The notes: generated by a model from the sequence alone, not told the origin. A stretch of 57,010 nt of DNA from an uncultured Chlorobiaceae bacterium (GCA_903839405.1 CAIMCD010000029.1:1-57010), one strand, 5' to 3'. Positions 8,741 through 18,440 are shown, counted from the stretch's first letter. Program-made: numbers and translations.

Positions 8741-9181
8741 TAATAAGGAAAAAGAAAAAAAACATCCTCCCAACTACCCTGTCAGAGCAAAAACGGTCAA
8801 CCGCTACTCCCTGGTTTCTCATCAGCAAACTTCAGGGCAGCGACTACCGGATAAAATTCTGTACCCCTGATTTTCAAAAAAGAGATTAAGCGCTATATTA
8901 TTCGTTGCATAACGATTCAGCAGGCTGATCATCATAAAACCTTCTCTGCCATGCAAAAGAAAACAACACTTTCGTAAGAAAAATCATCAACATAAAACTT
9001 ATTTAGTTAAATAATTAATGATAATTATTTGAAATACCTTATTTTTTTATTAAAATCAACTACTATTTAAAACAATAAAAGAACCCGATAAACTCCGCAC
9101 AAACAGGAAGAGGAATAGCTCTCCGGTTTACTGCTAACAGATTCAAGGTTTTTGCGCCGATAGATGCTTTTTTTTAAGGTG
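8741..9181. other. AT-rich intergenic region with an extended palindrome
   Basis: No gene is supported between arsR and modD. At 9009-9030, AAATAATTA and TAATTATTT form a perfect 9-bp inverted repeat around ATGA. This is an operator-like palindrome that loosely recalls Fur boxes. About 80 bp of A/T-rich sequence follows. The promoter of the mod operon probably lies in this interval. Confidence 0.4.
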
Positions 9182-9205
9182 CGAAATATACAGAAAGTTA
9201 TAACG
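9182..9205. promoter_or_regulatory. candidate ModE box upstream of modDABC
   Basis: A 24-bp element with ends CGAAATATA and TATAACG has the same overall length and ends as the ModE operator known from Escherichia coli modA (CGTTATAT...ATAACG, recalled). It lies 17 bp before the modD ATG. ModE-molybdate would repress the transporter when molybdate is plentiful. No modE gene is visible in the window. Confidence 0.45.
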
Positions 9206-9221
9206 ACCAAACAATTCACTC

Positions 9222-10076
9222 ATGCTCTATCAACTGCCGGAGAGCGACATAGAACGGTTTTTAGAGGAGGATCTACCCTATGGCGATCTGACTACCTCAC
9301 TGCTCGCCATCGGCTCGCGGCCGGGGGAGATTACCTTTACCAGCCGGGAACAGACAACCCTCTGCTGCACGGAAGAGGCGGCCCGTGTGCTGGAAAAATG
9401 CGGTGCTTCAGTGCACTTCTTCCTGCCAAGCGGCACAACGGTTCAGGGGGGCGTGACCATCCTTTCGGCAAGCGGGCCGGCTGGAGCGCTGCACGCCGGA
9501 TGGAAAGTTGCCCTGAACCTGCTGGAGTATGCTTCAGGCATTGCCACACGCACCCGGAAAATCGTGAACCTTGCACAAGCAGTAAATCCCACCATCTCGG
9601 TTGTAACAACCCGCAAGTCATTTCCCGGAACGAAAAAAATTGCACTCAAGGCCATCATGGCGGGCGGCGCTTATGCGCACCGGCTCGGTTTGTCGGAATC
9701 CATTCTTGTTTTCCGCCAGCATACCGCGTTCTGCGGCGGAGTGGAGCAGTTCCTTAAAACCATGGCCGCACTGAAAGCAAAAGCTCCGGAACATAAAATT
9801 ATTGTTGAAGCCGACACGGCCGAAGAGGCCATGAACATTGCTCGGGCCGGCGTTGACGTTGTGCAGATTGACAAGCTCCCGCCCGAGGAACTTTCGCTGA
9901 TAGTCCAACAAATTCGCGAAGTAGCTCCCCATATCACCATCTCTGCCGCAGGAGGAATCAACGGGGAAAATGCCGCCGACTATGCTGCAACCGGAGTGGA
10001 CATTCTCGTCCTTTCAGCTCTCTATTTCGGCAAGCCCTCCGACATCGCCGTTTCCATGCAACCCTTGACAACCTGA
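9222..10076 (+). CDS. modD: ModD, molybdenum-transport-associated quinolinate phosphoribosyltransferase homolog
   Basis: 284 residues, with the nicotinate-nucleotide pyrophosphorylase (NadC) fold throughout: the opening EEDLPYGDLTTSLL, the TTRKSFPGTKKIALKAIMAGG motif around residues 130-150, and the C-terminal barrel AAGGINGENAADYAATGVDIL. The sequence follows the ModD subfamily, which is always found beside molybdate transporters. Its exact reaction is unsettled; a role in modifying or using molybdenum has been proposed. It is first in a modD-A-B-C order, with modA 16 bp downstream. Confidence 0.88.
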   Translation: MLYQLPESDIERFLEEDLPYGDLTTSLLAIGSRPGEITFTSREQTTLCCTEEAARVLEKCGASVHFFLPSGTTVQGGVTILSASGPAGALHAGWKVALNLLEYASGIATRTRKIVNLAQAVNPTISVVTTRKSFPGTKKIALKAIMAGGAYAHRLGLSESILVFRQHTAFCGGVEQFLKTMAALKAKAPEHKIIVEADTAEEAMNIARAGVDVVQIDKLPPEELSLIVQQIREVAPHITISAAGGINGENAADYAATGVDILVLSALYFGKPSDIAVSMQPLTT

Positions 10077-10092
10077 AAAAAACAATCAAACC

Positions 10093-10842
10093 ATGATCGT
10101 ATCCATCAAACGTATCGCCCTCATAGCTTTTGCGCTCCTCTCGATAACCGTTCCGGCTCTAGCCGGGGAAGTGAGGCTCTCAGTTGCCGGAAGCATGAAA
10201 GAGGTGATCAATGAACTAACCGCCAGTTACACGGCAAAACATCCCGGCACCACCTTTGTGAAAAACTTCGGCGCTTCAGGCACGCTTGCCGGTCAGATTG
10301 AAAACGGCGCACCGGCCGACCTCTTTATTGCGGCCAACACTGAGTGGGTAAAGTACCTCATAGAGAAAAAGCTGGCCGATGGCGCGACCGAAAAGAACTT
10401 TGCCTATAACTCGCTGGTCTTTGCCGGCACAACCACGAAAAAAGTCTCCTCGATGGGTGACCTGGTGAAACTTGATAAAATTGCGATCGGAAGCCCGAAA
10501 AGTGTGCCGGCCGGCGAGTATGCCCTGGCGGCCATCACCAAATCCGGTCTTGAGCAGCAGCTTCAGAAGAAGCTGGTCATGGCCAAGGATGTGCGTGAGT
10601 GTTTGATGTATGCAGAACTGGGCGAAGTCGATGGCGGGTTTGTCTACCGGACGGATGCGCTTTTGGCAAAAAAAGCAAAGCTGCTCTTTGAAGTACCGCA
10701 ATCACTCTACCCGCGCGTGGTCTATCCGATGGTGTTGACCCTGCAAGCCTCCAAAAACAGTGAGGCAAAGGCATTCGAGAGCTATCTTCAGGGTGATGAG
10801 ACCAAAACCGTGCTTCGCAAATTCGGCTTTCAACTGCAATAA
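10093..10842 (+). CDS. modA: molybdate ABC transporter, periplasmic substrate-binding protein
   Basis: 249 residues with a signal peptide (IALIAFALLSITVPALAG). The mature part follows the ModA pattern: VRLSVAGSMKEVINEL, FGASGTLAGQIENGAPADLFIAA and IAIGSPKSVPAGEYA. The Ser residues in AGSMK and GASG are the usual oxyanion contacts, and the later GFVYRTDAL stretch completes the site. It captures molybdate or tungstate in the periplasm and delivers it to ModBC, encoded immediately downstream. Confidence 0.93.
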   Translation: MIVSIKRIALIAFALLSITVPALAGEVRLSVAGSMKEVINELTASYTAKHPGTTFVKNFGASGTLAGQIENGAPADLFIAANTEWVKYLIEKKLADGATEKNFAYNSLVFAGTTTKKVSSMGDLVKLDKIAIGSPKSVPAGEYALAAITKSGLEQQLQKKLVMAKDVRECLMYAELGEVDGGFVYRTDALLAKKAKLLFEVPQSLYPRVVYPMVLTLQASKNSEAKAFESYLQGDETKTVLRKFGFQLQ

Positions 10843-10880
10843 ATCAAGCGTGCCGGAAAAAGATATGAGGAGTTGTTAAG

Positions 10881-11570
10881 ATGATGGTGCTGACACCGGA
10901 AGATATCACCGCCATAGGGCTCTCGCTGAAAGTTGCGCTGACGGCAACCGCCCTCTCCCTGCCGCTCGGTTTTGCCGTGGCATGGCTGATTGTTTTCACC
11001 TCCTTCAGGGGAAAAGTGCTGCTTGAAGTGCTCATCAATCTTCCGCTCACCTTGCCGCCTGTAGTGATCGGCTTTTTCCTGCTCCTGCTGCTCGGTAAAC
11101 ACGGCTGGATCGGCCGTCTGCTCAACGCATCCGGCATACCAATCATCTTTACCTGGAAAGCGGCCGTTATTGCCTCAGCCACGGTAGGCTTCCCGCTCTT
11201 GGTGCGCTCAATCCGGCTTGGCATGGAGTCCATCGACCGCCAACTGATTGAAGCATCGCGCAGCCTTGGCGCACACTGGTACGACACCCTCCTTACCATC
11301 ATCCTGCCGCTCTCCCTGCGGGGAGTTATGGCCGGTTCACTGCTTATGTTTGCTCGGAGCCTTGGTGAGTTCGGGGCCACCATTATTGTTGCCGGCAATA
11401 TTCCCGCCATAACACAAACCATACCTCTGGCCATCTACGACTATGCCAGCTCCCCCTCAAGCACCGCAATGGCTCTCTCGCTCTGTTTGGTCTCGGTTCT
11501 GATTTCAGTCACGGTACTCTTTCTGCATGAGCTGCTCAGCCGTAAACTTGACCGGGAAAGAGCCCAATGA
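10881..11570 (+). CDS. modB: molybdate ABC transporter permease
   Basis: 229 residues with about five to six membrane helices of the binding-protein-dependent permease fold. It includes the PLTLPPVVIGFFLLLLLG stretch typical of ModB and the EAA-loop EASRSLGAHWYDTLLTIILPL that docks on the ATPase. It starts with ATG after GAGGAGTTGTTAAG and overlaps modC by 4 bp (ATGA), implying coupled translation. It forms the inner-membrane channel for molybdate. Confidence 0.93.
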   Translation: MMVLTPEDITAIGLSLKVALTATALSLPLGFAVAWLIVFTSFRGKVLLEVLINLPLTLPPVVIGFFLLLLLGKHGWIGRLLNASGIPIIFTWKAAVIASATVGFPLLVRSIRLGMESIDRQLIEASRSLGAHWYDTLLTIILPLSLRGVMAGSLLMFARSLGEFGATIIVAGNIPAITQTIPLAIYDYASSPSSTAMALSLCLVSVLISVTVLFLHELLSRKLDRERAQ

Positions 11571-12622
11571 AGCTGCATATCGACATAGAAAAAAAACTGG
11601 GAGCCTTCTCGCTGCAAGTGAAAGCCGATGTGTCAGGCGAACGGACAGGCATTTTCGGAGAGTCGGGGAGCGGAAAATCGACCCTGGTTCACCTGCTTTC
11701 AGGAGTCATGAAGCCCGGCGTGGGGGAGATTCGGCTGGATGACGAGATACTGTTCAGCAGCAGCCGGAAAATCAATATCCCGCCGGAAAAGCGACGCATC
11801 GCGATTGTCTTTCAGCAGGCTATGCTTTTTCCGCACCTGAGCGTCAAGGCAAACCTCCTCTACGGTTACAAGCGCTGCCGCCCGGAACACCGCCGGATCA
11901 AGCCGGAAGCGCTGATTGAGTTGCTGAAACTGCAACCCCTTTTGCCGCGTGGTGTTGAAAATCTTTCCGGAGGGGAGAAACAACGGGTTGCTCTCGGCAG
12001 GGCCATTCTTGCCAACCCGCGCCTCCTGCTTATGGATGAACCCCTTTCGGCCCTTGATGACCAGCTCCGCTTCCAGATTATCCCCTATCTGAGGAGTGTC
12101 AGCGAAGAGTTCCGTATTCCCTATCTCTTTATATCGCACTCGCTGACCGAGATGCAGCTCATGGCGGAGAGGATTGTGGAACTGCGTAACGGTCACTGCA
12201 TTGACGAAACCACTCCCGAAGAGCTGGCCCGCAAAAAAATGGCACAAAGCCCAGGCGGCTACCTGAATCTGATACGACTGGCCGATCCCGCAAATTGTAA
12301 CGGCCTGTTTGCCTACCGGTGGGGCCAGAACACCTTGCTCATCTCGGCCGGTCAGCCGCAAGGTGAATCGCTCTTTGAACTCTCTTCACGCGAGATCATC
12401 CTCTTTAAAAAGCATCCTGAAGCGATCAGCGCTCGAAACCTGCTGGAGTGCCGGGTTACAGAGATGTTTGACTCTGAAGGCCGAGTTGGCGTTGTACTCT
12501 CGGTTCAGGGTGAAAAACTGGTGGCTGAAATTGTCCGTTCAGCCGCCCTTGAGCTCGATATTACCCCCGGCTCCACCCTCTTTGCGGCAATCAAGGCCTC
12601 TTCATTCCGGAGGCTCGGCTAA
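11567..12622 (+). CDS. modC: molybdate ABC transporter ATPase
   Basis: 351 residues. Walker A is GESGSGKST near residue 33, the Q-loop is in VFQQAMLFPHLS, the signature LSGGEKQRVALGRA is near residue 130, and Walker B is LLLMDEPLSALDD, with the H-loop in LFISHSLTEM. The last ~100 residues hold a Mop/TOBE-type domain (SARNLLECRVTEMF...GEKLVAEIVRSAALELDITPG) that binds oxyanion and regulates transport in ModC proteins. It is the last gene of the operon. Confidence 0.93.
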   Translation: MKLHIDIEKKLGAFSLQVKADVSGERTGIFGESGSGKSTLVHLLSGVMKPGVGEIRLDDEILFSSSRKINIPPEKRRIAIVFQQAMLFPHLSVKANLLYGYKRCRPEHRRIKPEALIELLKLQPLLPRGVENLSGGEKQRVALGRAILANPRLLLMDEPLSALDDQLRFQIIPYLRSVSEEFRIPYLFISHSLTEMQLMAERIVELRNGHCIDETTPEELARKKMAQSPGGYLNLIRLADPANCNGLFAYRWGQNTLLISAGQPQGESLFELSSREIILFKKHPEAISARNLLECRVTEMFDSEGRVGVVLSVQGEKLVAEIVRSAALELDITPGSTLFAAIKASSFRRLG

Positions 12623-12799
12623 AATAAGTTGCCGACTCTCATCAAGGAAAAGTCTCTTCAACGTTTCAGACGGCTCTGATGTTTTTTTAACAGGTCAGCT
12701 CTGTTAAGGCAGCGCAAAAGAGCTTATATTTTATACGGCAAAAGCCACAGAGGTCGCAAAAGTTATTGGGCGAGGAGATTAAACCCTACGTTGTACACC

Positions 12800-13537
12800 A
12801 TGAAACCTTCAGGCAGGAAAGTATGCTTCATGACCGGCGCCTCGGGCCGGCTTGGCGGTGAAATTGCGCTGGCCATGGCAGGCCAAGGGTATACGATTTT
12901 TTTTACCTGGCACTCTTCGGAAGAGAAAGCCCGCGAAACCCTTGAAAAAATCCGCTGGATCAGCCCTGAATCACAGATGACGCGCTGTGATGTTTCAAAA
13001 ACAGGCGATATCAAGGCGGCATTCGCCCTCTTCCGGCAACAATTCGACCGGCTTGACCTGCTTATTGCCAGCGCCTCAAATTTTTACAGCACCCCCCTTC
13101 CCGAAGTGAGTGAAGATGATTGGGACAGCTTGGTGGATACCAATCTGAAGGGAACCTTCTTTACCCTGCAGGAGGCAGTCAAAATCATGCAGAAGCAGCC
13201 CTTTCTCTCCCGAATCATTACCATGACCGATATTTCCGCCGATCTTGTCTGGCGGAACTTTGCCCCCTACACAGTTTCGAAATCGGGCGTACAGCACCTG
13301 ACTAAACTCTTTGCCAAAGAGTTTGCGCCAAATATTCTGGTCAACTCCATCGCTCCGGGTACGGTTACCCTCAATCCCGACAAGGATATGGAGAGTGCCG
13401 AAGAGATGATTAAAAAAATACCGCTCAAGCGGCTTGGCGACCCCCTTGACATTATCAGAACCATCATCTTTCTGCTTGAAAGCGACTATATCACCGGCCA
13501 GATCCTTAATGTTGAAGGCGGACGGCTGCTGCAGTAA
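12800..13537 (+). CDS. short-chain dehydrogenase/reductase
   Basis: About 245 residues of the classical SDR fold: a nucleotide-binding [12 protein letters not shown] near the start, the ASASNFYS segment that replaces the usual NNAG, and a catalytic Y-x3-K in YTVSKSG. The pattern and length resemble pteridine reductase/FolM-like or 3-ketoacyl-ACP reductase-like members, so the substrate is open. The ATG at 12800 is preceded in frame by a TTG at 12791; a GAGGAG lies further up, so the start is uncertain. It appears to be a single-gene unit. Confidence 0.85.
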   Translation: MKPSGRKVCFMTGASGRLGGEIALAMAGQGYTIFFTWHSSEEKARETLEKIRWISPESQMTRCDVSKTGDIKAAFALFRQQFDRLDLLIASASNFYSTPLPEVSEDDWDSLVDTNLKGTFFTLQEAVKIMQKQPFLSRIITMTDISADLVWRNFAPYTVSKSGVQHLTKLFAKEFAPNILVNSIAPGTVTLNPDKDMESAEEMIKKIPLKRLGDPLDIIRTIIFLLESDYITGQILNVEGGRLLQ

Positions 13538-13638
13538 GCCGAGGATATGAAACGGTGAACCATCGTAAAGACCGTATTGTTTTTATATATTAATGCCATA
13601 CTGGTTTAAAGTCACTCATCAACACTCTTCAAACGCTT

Positions 13639-13914
13639 ATGGAACAGCAAGAACCGATTATCATTCCAGGCGGAAACCCGGGAGTTGCGGTAGAGGAACC
13701 GCAGCAGGAAACACACTTTCCGGAAATGGTCAATGAGGTCAAGGAGAGCCTTTTGGAGCTTTTTGAACAGTTCCGGGAGAGCGACTCCTATGCGCGACTC
13801 GAAAAAGGTGCAGAAACAGTCAAAGAGTACATCAAAAACAACCCGGCTCAGGCAATGCTCTACTCGCTGGGTGCTGGCACTTTGCTTGGTCTCTTGATGA
13901 GAAGACGCCATTAA
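13639..13914 (+). CDS. small membrane-anchored stress-type protein (YqjD/ElaB-like)
   Basis: 91 residues. A proline-rich N-terminus is followed by an amphipathic helix (VNEVKESLLELFEQF) and a C-terminal hydrophobic patch, MLYSLGAGTLLGLLMRRRH. The NNPAQAMLYSLGAG stretch with a Gly-rich helix and Arg end recalls the DUF883/YqjD C-terminal anchor. Those proteins associate with ribosomes and the inner membrane in E. coli; that link is by analogy only. It is followed at 9 bp by a holin-X-type protein. Confidence 0.6.
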   Translation: MEQQEPIIIPGGNPGVAVEEPQQETHFPEMVNEVKESLLELFEQFRESDSYARLEKGAETVKEYIKNNPAQAMLYSLGAGTLLGLLMRRRH

Positions 13915-13923
13915 AACCGAGAT

Positions 13924-14337
13924 ATGACGGAAAACATGATGAACCGCCTGAAAAAAAAAGAAGAGGGTTCAACGCCACCGGAACGCAAAAACAGTGGCAT
14001 TCCCAAACTCCTTGACGATACGGTAACGGGTACCTATGAGGATGTAATCTCCATCATAGAGGCAAAAATCGAACTGGTCAAGATTGAGTTGACCGATAAA
14101 ATTTCAAGTGTTGCTGCATGGGTTATTCTTGGGGTTATCCTCATTATCGGCGCGGCCTACCTGCTGACAACCCTGGCCTTGCTGACGGGCGAACTGATGG
14201 GACACCCCTTCCTTGGTTATCTGTTGGTCAGTATGCTCTTTTTTTCATGCTTTGCCTTTTTCTTCAAATTCAGGCCACTACTCCTGAAAAACATGATCCA
14301 GAAAATTCTCCTCTCCGTCCATGACTACACCAAATGA
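13924..14337 (+). CDS. phage-holin-like (DUF1469 / holin superfamily III type) membrane protein
   Basis: 137 residues. A charged N-terminal half includes an amphipathic EAKIELVKIELTDKISS helix. Two membrane helices follow (WVILGVILIIGAAYLLTTLALL and YLLVSMLFFSCFAFFF). This layout matches the DUF1469/YqjE-type family, which despite the holin label is usually chromosomal. It sits in a conserved-looking trio with the flanking small proteins and overlaps the next gene by 17 bp. Function is probably envelope-related and is not known. Confidence 0.7.
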   Translation: MTENMMNRLKKKEEGSTPPERKNSGIPKLLDDTVTGTYEDVISIIEAKIELVKIELTDKISSVAAWVILGVILIIGAAYLLTTLALLTGELMGHPFLGYLLVSMLFFSCFAFFFKFRPLLLKNMIQKILLSVHDYTK

Positions 14338-14722
14338 GCCACTACACAGCATTCAGGCGCGCATAGAAGAGCTGCAAAACACCATTACAGAAAAAGAGGA
14401 GCAGATCAAAACACGAGCCCGGAACCTGAAAGATGAGCTGCAGGATGAACTGGAAGCACAGTTTTCACCCGAAGTGCTGGTCAAGAAATACCCCTTTCAG
14501 GCGGCAGGCGCGGCTTTTGTTACCGGTTTGGTGGTAGCGAAACTCCTCAAAGGACGCCGCGGCTCCTCCTCGCCCACAACGGTGAAGGAGAGCTGGAAAC
14601 AAGAACGGACGCCTTCACCGGAAAAAAGCGCCCTCTACACCATCGGCCTTGAGGTACTGCGCTCGGCAAAGGAGCTGGGCTTCACCTACCTGCAGCGCTA
14701 CATCGACAAAAAAATCAAGTAG
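14321..14722 (+). CDS. hypothetical coiled-coil membrane-associated protein
   Basis: 133 residues. A predicted coiled coil covers about residues 8-45 (IQARIEELQNTITEKEEQIK and onward). A short Gly/Ala hydrophobic segment, AAGAAFVTGLVVAKLL, is followed by a basic linker (KGRRGSSS). Its layout resembles the DUF3618/YqjK-like partners that accompany YqjD and YqjE-type genes. It is the last gene of the trio and is followed by a strong terminator. Confidence 0.65.
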   Translation: MTTPNEPLHSIQARIEELQNTITEKEEQIKTRARNLKDELQDELEAQFSPEVLVKKYPFQAAGAAFVTGLVVAKLLKGRRGSSSPTTVKESWKQERTPSPEKSALYTIGLEVLRSAKELGFTYLQRYIDKKIK

Positions 14723-14776
14723 CTGTACCGGCCATTCAGCCGAGCGTGAACAAAAAGAAGAGGGGGCGGAAGCTGC

Positions 14777-14807
14777 ACTCTCCCTAACGAGAGTCAGGCT
14801 TTTTTTA
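14777..14807 (+). terminator. intrinsic terminator after the three-gene envelope unit
   Basis: ACTCTC (14777-14782) pairs with GAGAGT (14789-14794) around CCTAAC, followed by CAGGC and a run of seven T. It lies 55 bp after the last gene of the trio and 24 bp before the GH13 gene. Confidence 0.7.
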
Positions 14808-14830
14808 TAGAAATTACGTACCTTGTCGAG

Positions 14831-17800
14831 GTGAGTGAACAGGCAGTGCCAGAGAGGCAGTGCCGCGCTGAAACCTCAACCAGCTTAATGCATTGGCATT
14901 GCATCCCTACTATGACAATCAAGCATCCCACCTCCTTGTTGCAACCGAAAGAACACTTTTATGTCAACCGGAATGCCCGAGAGCTCTTTCACTTGAGTGA
15001 TCCCGGTTTTCTCTCCTTGCCTGACCGGGGCGCGGAGAGCGTCCAGCAGACCGAACGACAGGCCGCCATCATCAACGCCTTCCTGAAAAAAACAAAGGGT
15101 AAGGAGACGAAAGCGGTGCTTCCGGCGCAGCTCTACGGCATGAAACTGCTGCATGAGCTCTTTCACTCCATCCTCCGCCAAGCCATCGCTTCCCGGCAGC
15201 CGGAGCTGCTTGAAACGGTCTATCATCAACTCGAAGCTGACATCTCGCCTGAAGCCTCGGCCGACTACCTCCGGCATTTTCTCGGCTCCTTCCCTACGGA
15301 GGGAATCTATAGCGGCAAGGAGAGTCCCGCTGAGTGGCTGAAAGGCGGGAACAACCGCAAGGAGGTGCTCGAAGAGTCGCTGCTTGTCTGGCTCAATAAC
15401 CAGAACCCGGCACTCGAACAGTTTTCCGATCTATTGAACGATCAGGAGCTGAGCCGAAACCTGGCATACCGGAAGCTGATAGAGAGCATGCAGAGCTCCA
15501 TGAAAGCCATGGGCCCAGTTGGGCCCGGCAATGCCGACCTTGCCGAACTGCTGACCCGGCCCATCCGGCACGCTCCATCCTCACTGCTTGAGCAGCTCCG
15601 CTACATCCGGCTCAACTGGAGCGGCCTCTTGGCCGACTCCCCGCTCTGGCCGCTGCTTGACGGCAGCATTGACTTTATTGAGGATGAAGACCGTTACCTG
15701 TTTTTCAAGCAGATCGCCCGGGAAAGGGAGGAGAAGCGCGAAAGCCACCACGCGGGCAACTGGAGTGAAAACGAGAGCCATCCGCCCGACTACAAGGGGC
15801 TGGACGAGGGCAATGCTCCGGCAAACTACTCGGTTGATTCATCATGGATGCCGGAAGTGGTCATGCTGGCAAAAAGCACCTACGTCTGGCTCGACCAGCT
15901 TGGCAAAATTTACCACCGCCCGATCACGCGGTTGCAGGATATTCCCGATGAAGAGCTCGATCTGATTGCTGAGCGGGGCTTCACCGCACTCTGGCTGATA
16001 GGGCTCTGGCAGCGAAGCCATGCCTCACAGAAAATCAAGCAACTGCAGGGCAATCCCGAAGCCAAAGCCTCGGCATACGCCCTTGAAAAATATGCCATTT
16101 CAGACGATATCGGCGGCTATGAGGGCTATTTGAACCTCCGCGACCGGGCAAGGGAGCGCGGCATCCGCCTGGCAAGCGATATGGTGCCAAATCACACGGC
16201 CATGGATTCCGAGCTGGTACGCAGCAATCCGGAGTGGTTTCTCTCTTCGCCAACACCGCCCTACCACAACTACACCTACAACGGCCCAAACCTCAGCCCG
16301 GACAGCCGTTACGGAATCTACCTCGAAGATGGCTACTGGAACCGTTCCGATGCAGCCGTCACCTTCAAGCGGGTCGATTATCTCTCGGGCGACACCCGCT
16401 ATATCTATCACGGCAATGACGGCACCATCATGCCGTGGAACGATACGGCCCAGTTGAACTTTCTCTGCAAAGAGGTGCGTGAAGGGGTGATTCAGCAGAT
16501 TCTGCAGGTTGCCCGCATGTTCCCCATTATCCGCTTTGATGCCGCCATGGTGCTGGCCAAACGGCACATTCAGCGCCTCTGGTTTCCGCTCCCCGGCCAC
16601 AGCGACAGTATCCCCTCACGATCCGGCCATACCATGAGCATGGCCGAGTTCGATGCGGCCATCCCCGAAGAGTTCTGGCGCGAGGTGGTTGACCGCATCC
16701 ACCAGGAGGTGCCCGACACCCTTCTGCTTGCCGAAGCTTTCTGGATGCTCGAAGGGTACTTTGTGCGCACGCTCGGTATGCACCGGGTCTACAACAGCGC
16801 CTTCATGCACATGCTTAAAAAAGAGGATAATGCCGGATACCGCTACCTGATCAAGAACACCTTGGAGTTTGATCCGGAAATTCTCAAGCGCTATGTCAAC
16901 TTCATGAACAACCCGGATGAAGACACGGCCATTGCGCAGTTTGGCCGGGGCGATAAATATTTCGGTGTCTGCATGATGATGCTCACCCTGCCCGGTCTGC
17001 CGATGTTCGGCCACGGCCAGGTCGAGGGCTTTACCGAAAAATATGGCATGGAGTATGCTCGGGCCTACTATGATGAACAGCCCGACGAAAACCTGGTGGG
17101 GCGTCACTACCGCGAGCTCTTTCCCGTCATGAAAAAGCGGCCGCTCTTTGCCGAGGTGTGCAACTTTTTCCTCTATGATCTCTACTCGGATGGAACGGTC
17201 AATGAAAATATCTTTGCCTACTCCAACCGGCTTGGGCATGAAAAAGCCCTGGTGCTCTTCAACAACTCGGTCGAGCGCGCAACCGGCTGGATCAAGCACT
17301 CGGTCGGCTACCGCCACAACGGCGATATCCGCCAAAGCTCACTCTCCGAGGGGCTCGGCCTGGGTTCCGATGAGGGTAACTATCTGATTTTCAGGGATCA
17401 GGCGAGTGGCCTGGAGTTTATCCGCTCCTGCCGGGAGATTGCCGACCAGGGGCTCAGGGTATCGCTCGACGGCTACAAATACAATGTATTCATGGAGTTC
17501 AGGGAGGTTTGCACCTCAAGGATGAAACCCTACGGCCGGCTTGCTTTGGAACTCAACGGTGCCGGCACACACTCGATTGAGCGTGCGGCCCTCAGCATGA
17601 GCCTCTCACCGCTGCACACCATCATCACCTCGTTTCTGGCTTATGAACAACCCGCTCCTCCGGCCACCGAACTTCAGGAAGAGGAGGAGGCGGTTGAGCT
17701 TGAAAAAGCCATTGCCCGGCTGCTTGAAACCGTTGCCCTGCAGTTCGGTGAACTGATGGAGCAACCACTGACCGTGCCGGAAAATCTGGCCAAAGAGGCC

Positions 17801-18430
17801 GCAGAGCGCCACCGCAAAGCCGCTGCACTGGCCATTACGCTCCCCGGGCAGAAGGAGTGCAAAAAGCTGCAGGCCGCCCTCGGCTTCAGCAGCAGGGAGC
17901 ACTCGGACTATTTCACCATTGCCACCCAGTGGATTGTACTCAACGCGATTCAGGAGATGGCCGCATCCTCCGGAGCCCTCAACTCGAACCTGATCGACGA
18001 CTGGCTGATGCAGGGTGCCCTCAGGGAGATCTACCCCGAAAAGGGAGTGATCGGCATTCCGGGCGGAGAGATGGCAGACCTCCTGGTCTGCATGCTCAGC
18101 AAAAAACCGGAATGCACACCCTCCGAGCCGGAAGCATATCTCTGTGCCATCCTGAAAACACTCTATACAGAGAACCGGGAGCATCTCGGCGGCCTCTTGC
18201 AGTTTGATCTACGGCAAGAAAAAACCTGGTTCCGTGAACACCGCTTCAGCGTGCTTGTGGCATGGCTTACCCTGCAGGAGCTGCTGCAGGAACCCGAATC
18301 GCTCACGCCAAAAGAGAGAGAGGAAGAGAAAACGGCCATCGCCCGATGGATAGCAGCAACTGAAAAGCTCGACCTCAAAGCCTTCCTTTCAGGATACGAG
18401 ATGGGTGAGTTTTTGCGGGAAGAGGGGTAA
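14831..18430 (+). CDS. large GH13 (alpha-amylase family) protein
   Basis: 1199 residues if the GTG at 14831 is used; ATGs at 14888 and 14912 are alternatives. The central half is a GH13 barrel. Region I is DMVPNHTA, region II is IRFDAAMV with the nucleophile Asp, region III is LLAEAFW with the acid/base Glu, and region IV is NNPDEDTA with the third Asp. The usual His before that Asp is Pro here, an uncommon change. A ~330-residue N-terminal helical part and a ~380-residue C-terminal part are unlike ordinary amylases. It probably acts on glycogen or maltodextrins in the cytoplasm (no signal peptide), but its specificity cannot be read from sequence. Confidence 0.85.
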   Translation: MSEQAVPERQCRAETSTSLMHWHCIPTMTIKHPTSLLQPKEHFYVNRNARELFHLSDPGFLSLPDRGAESVQQTERQAAIINAFLKKTKGKETKAVLPAQLYGMKLLHELFHSILRQAIASRQPELLETVYHQLEADISPEASADYLRHFLGSFPTEGIYSGKESPAEWLKGGNNRKEVLEESLLVWLNNQNPALEQFSDLLNDQELSRNLAYRKLIESMQSSMKAMGPVGPGNADLAELLTRPIRHAPSSLLEQLRYIRLNWSGLLADSPLWPLLDGSIDFIEDEDRYLFFKQIAREREEKRESHHAGNWSENESHPPDYKGLDEGNAPANYSVDSSWMPEVVMLAKSTYVWLDQLGKIYHRPITRLQDIPDEELDLIAERGFTALWLIGLWQRSHASQKIKQLQGNPEAKASAYALEKYAISDDIGGYEGYLNLRDRARERGIRLASDMVPNHTAMDSELVRSNPEWFLSSPTPPYHNYTYNGPNLSPDSRYGIYLEDGYWNRSDAAVTFKRVDYLSGDTRYIYHGNDGTIMPWNDTAQLNFLCKEVREGVIQQILQVARMFPIIRFDAAMVLAKRHIQRLWFPLPGHSDSIPSRSGHTMSMAEFDAAIPEEFWREVVDRIHQEVPDTLLLAEAFWMLEGYFVRTLGMHRVYNSAFMHMLKKEDNAGYRYLIKNTLEFDPEILKRYVNFMNNPDEDTAIAQFGRGDKYFGVCMMMLTLPGLPMFGHGQVEGFTEKYGMEYARAYYDEQPDENLVGRHYRELFPVMKKRPLFAEVCNFFLYDLYSDGTVNENIFAYSNRLGHEKALVLFNNSVERATGWIKHSVGYRHNGDIRQSSLSEGLGLGSDEGNYLIFRDQASGLEFIRSCREIADQGLRVSLDGYKYNVFMEFREVCTSRMKPYGRLALELNGAGTHSIERAALSMSLSPLHTIITSFLAYEQPAPPATELQEEEEAVELEKAIARLLETVALQFGELMEQPLTVPENLAKEAAERHRKAAALAITLPGQKECKKLQAALGFSSREHSDYFTIATQWIVLNAIQEMAASSGALNSNLIDDWLMQGALREIYPEKGVIGIPGGEMADLLVCMLSKKPECTPSEPEAYLCAILKTLYTENREHLGGLLQFDLRQEKTWFREHRFSVLVAWLTLQELLQEPESLTPKEREEEKTAIARWIAATEKLDLKAFLSGYEMGEFLREEG

Positions 18431-18440
18431 CGTGAATGTT

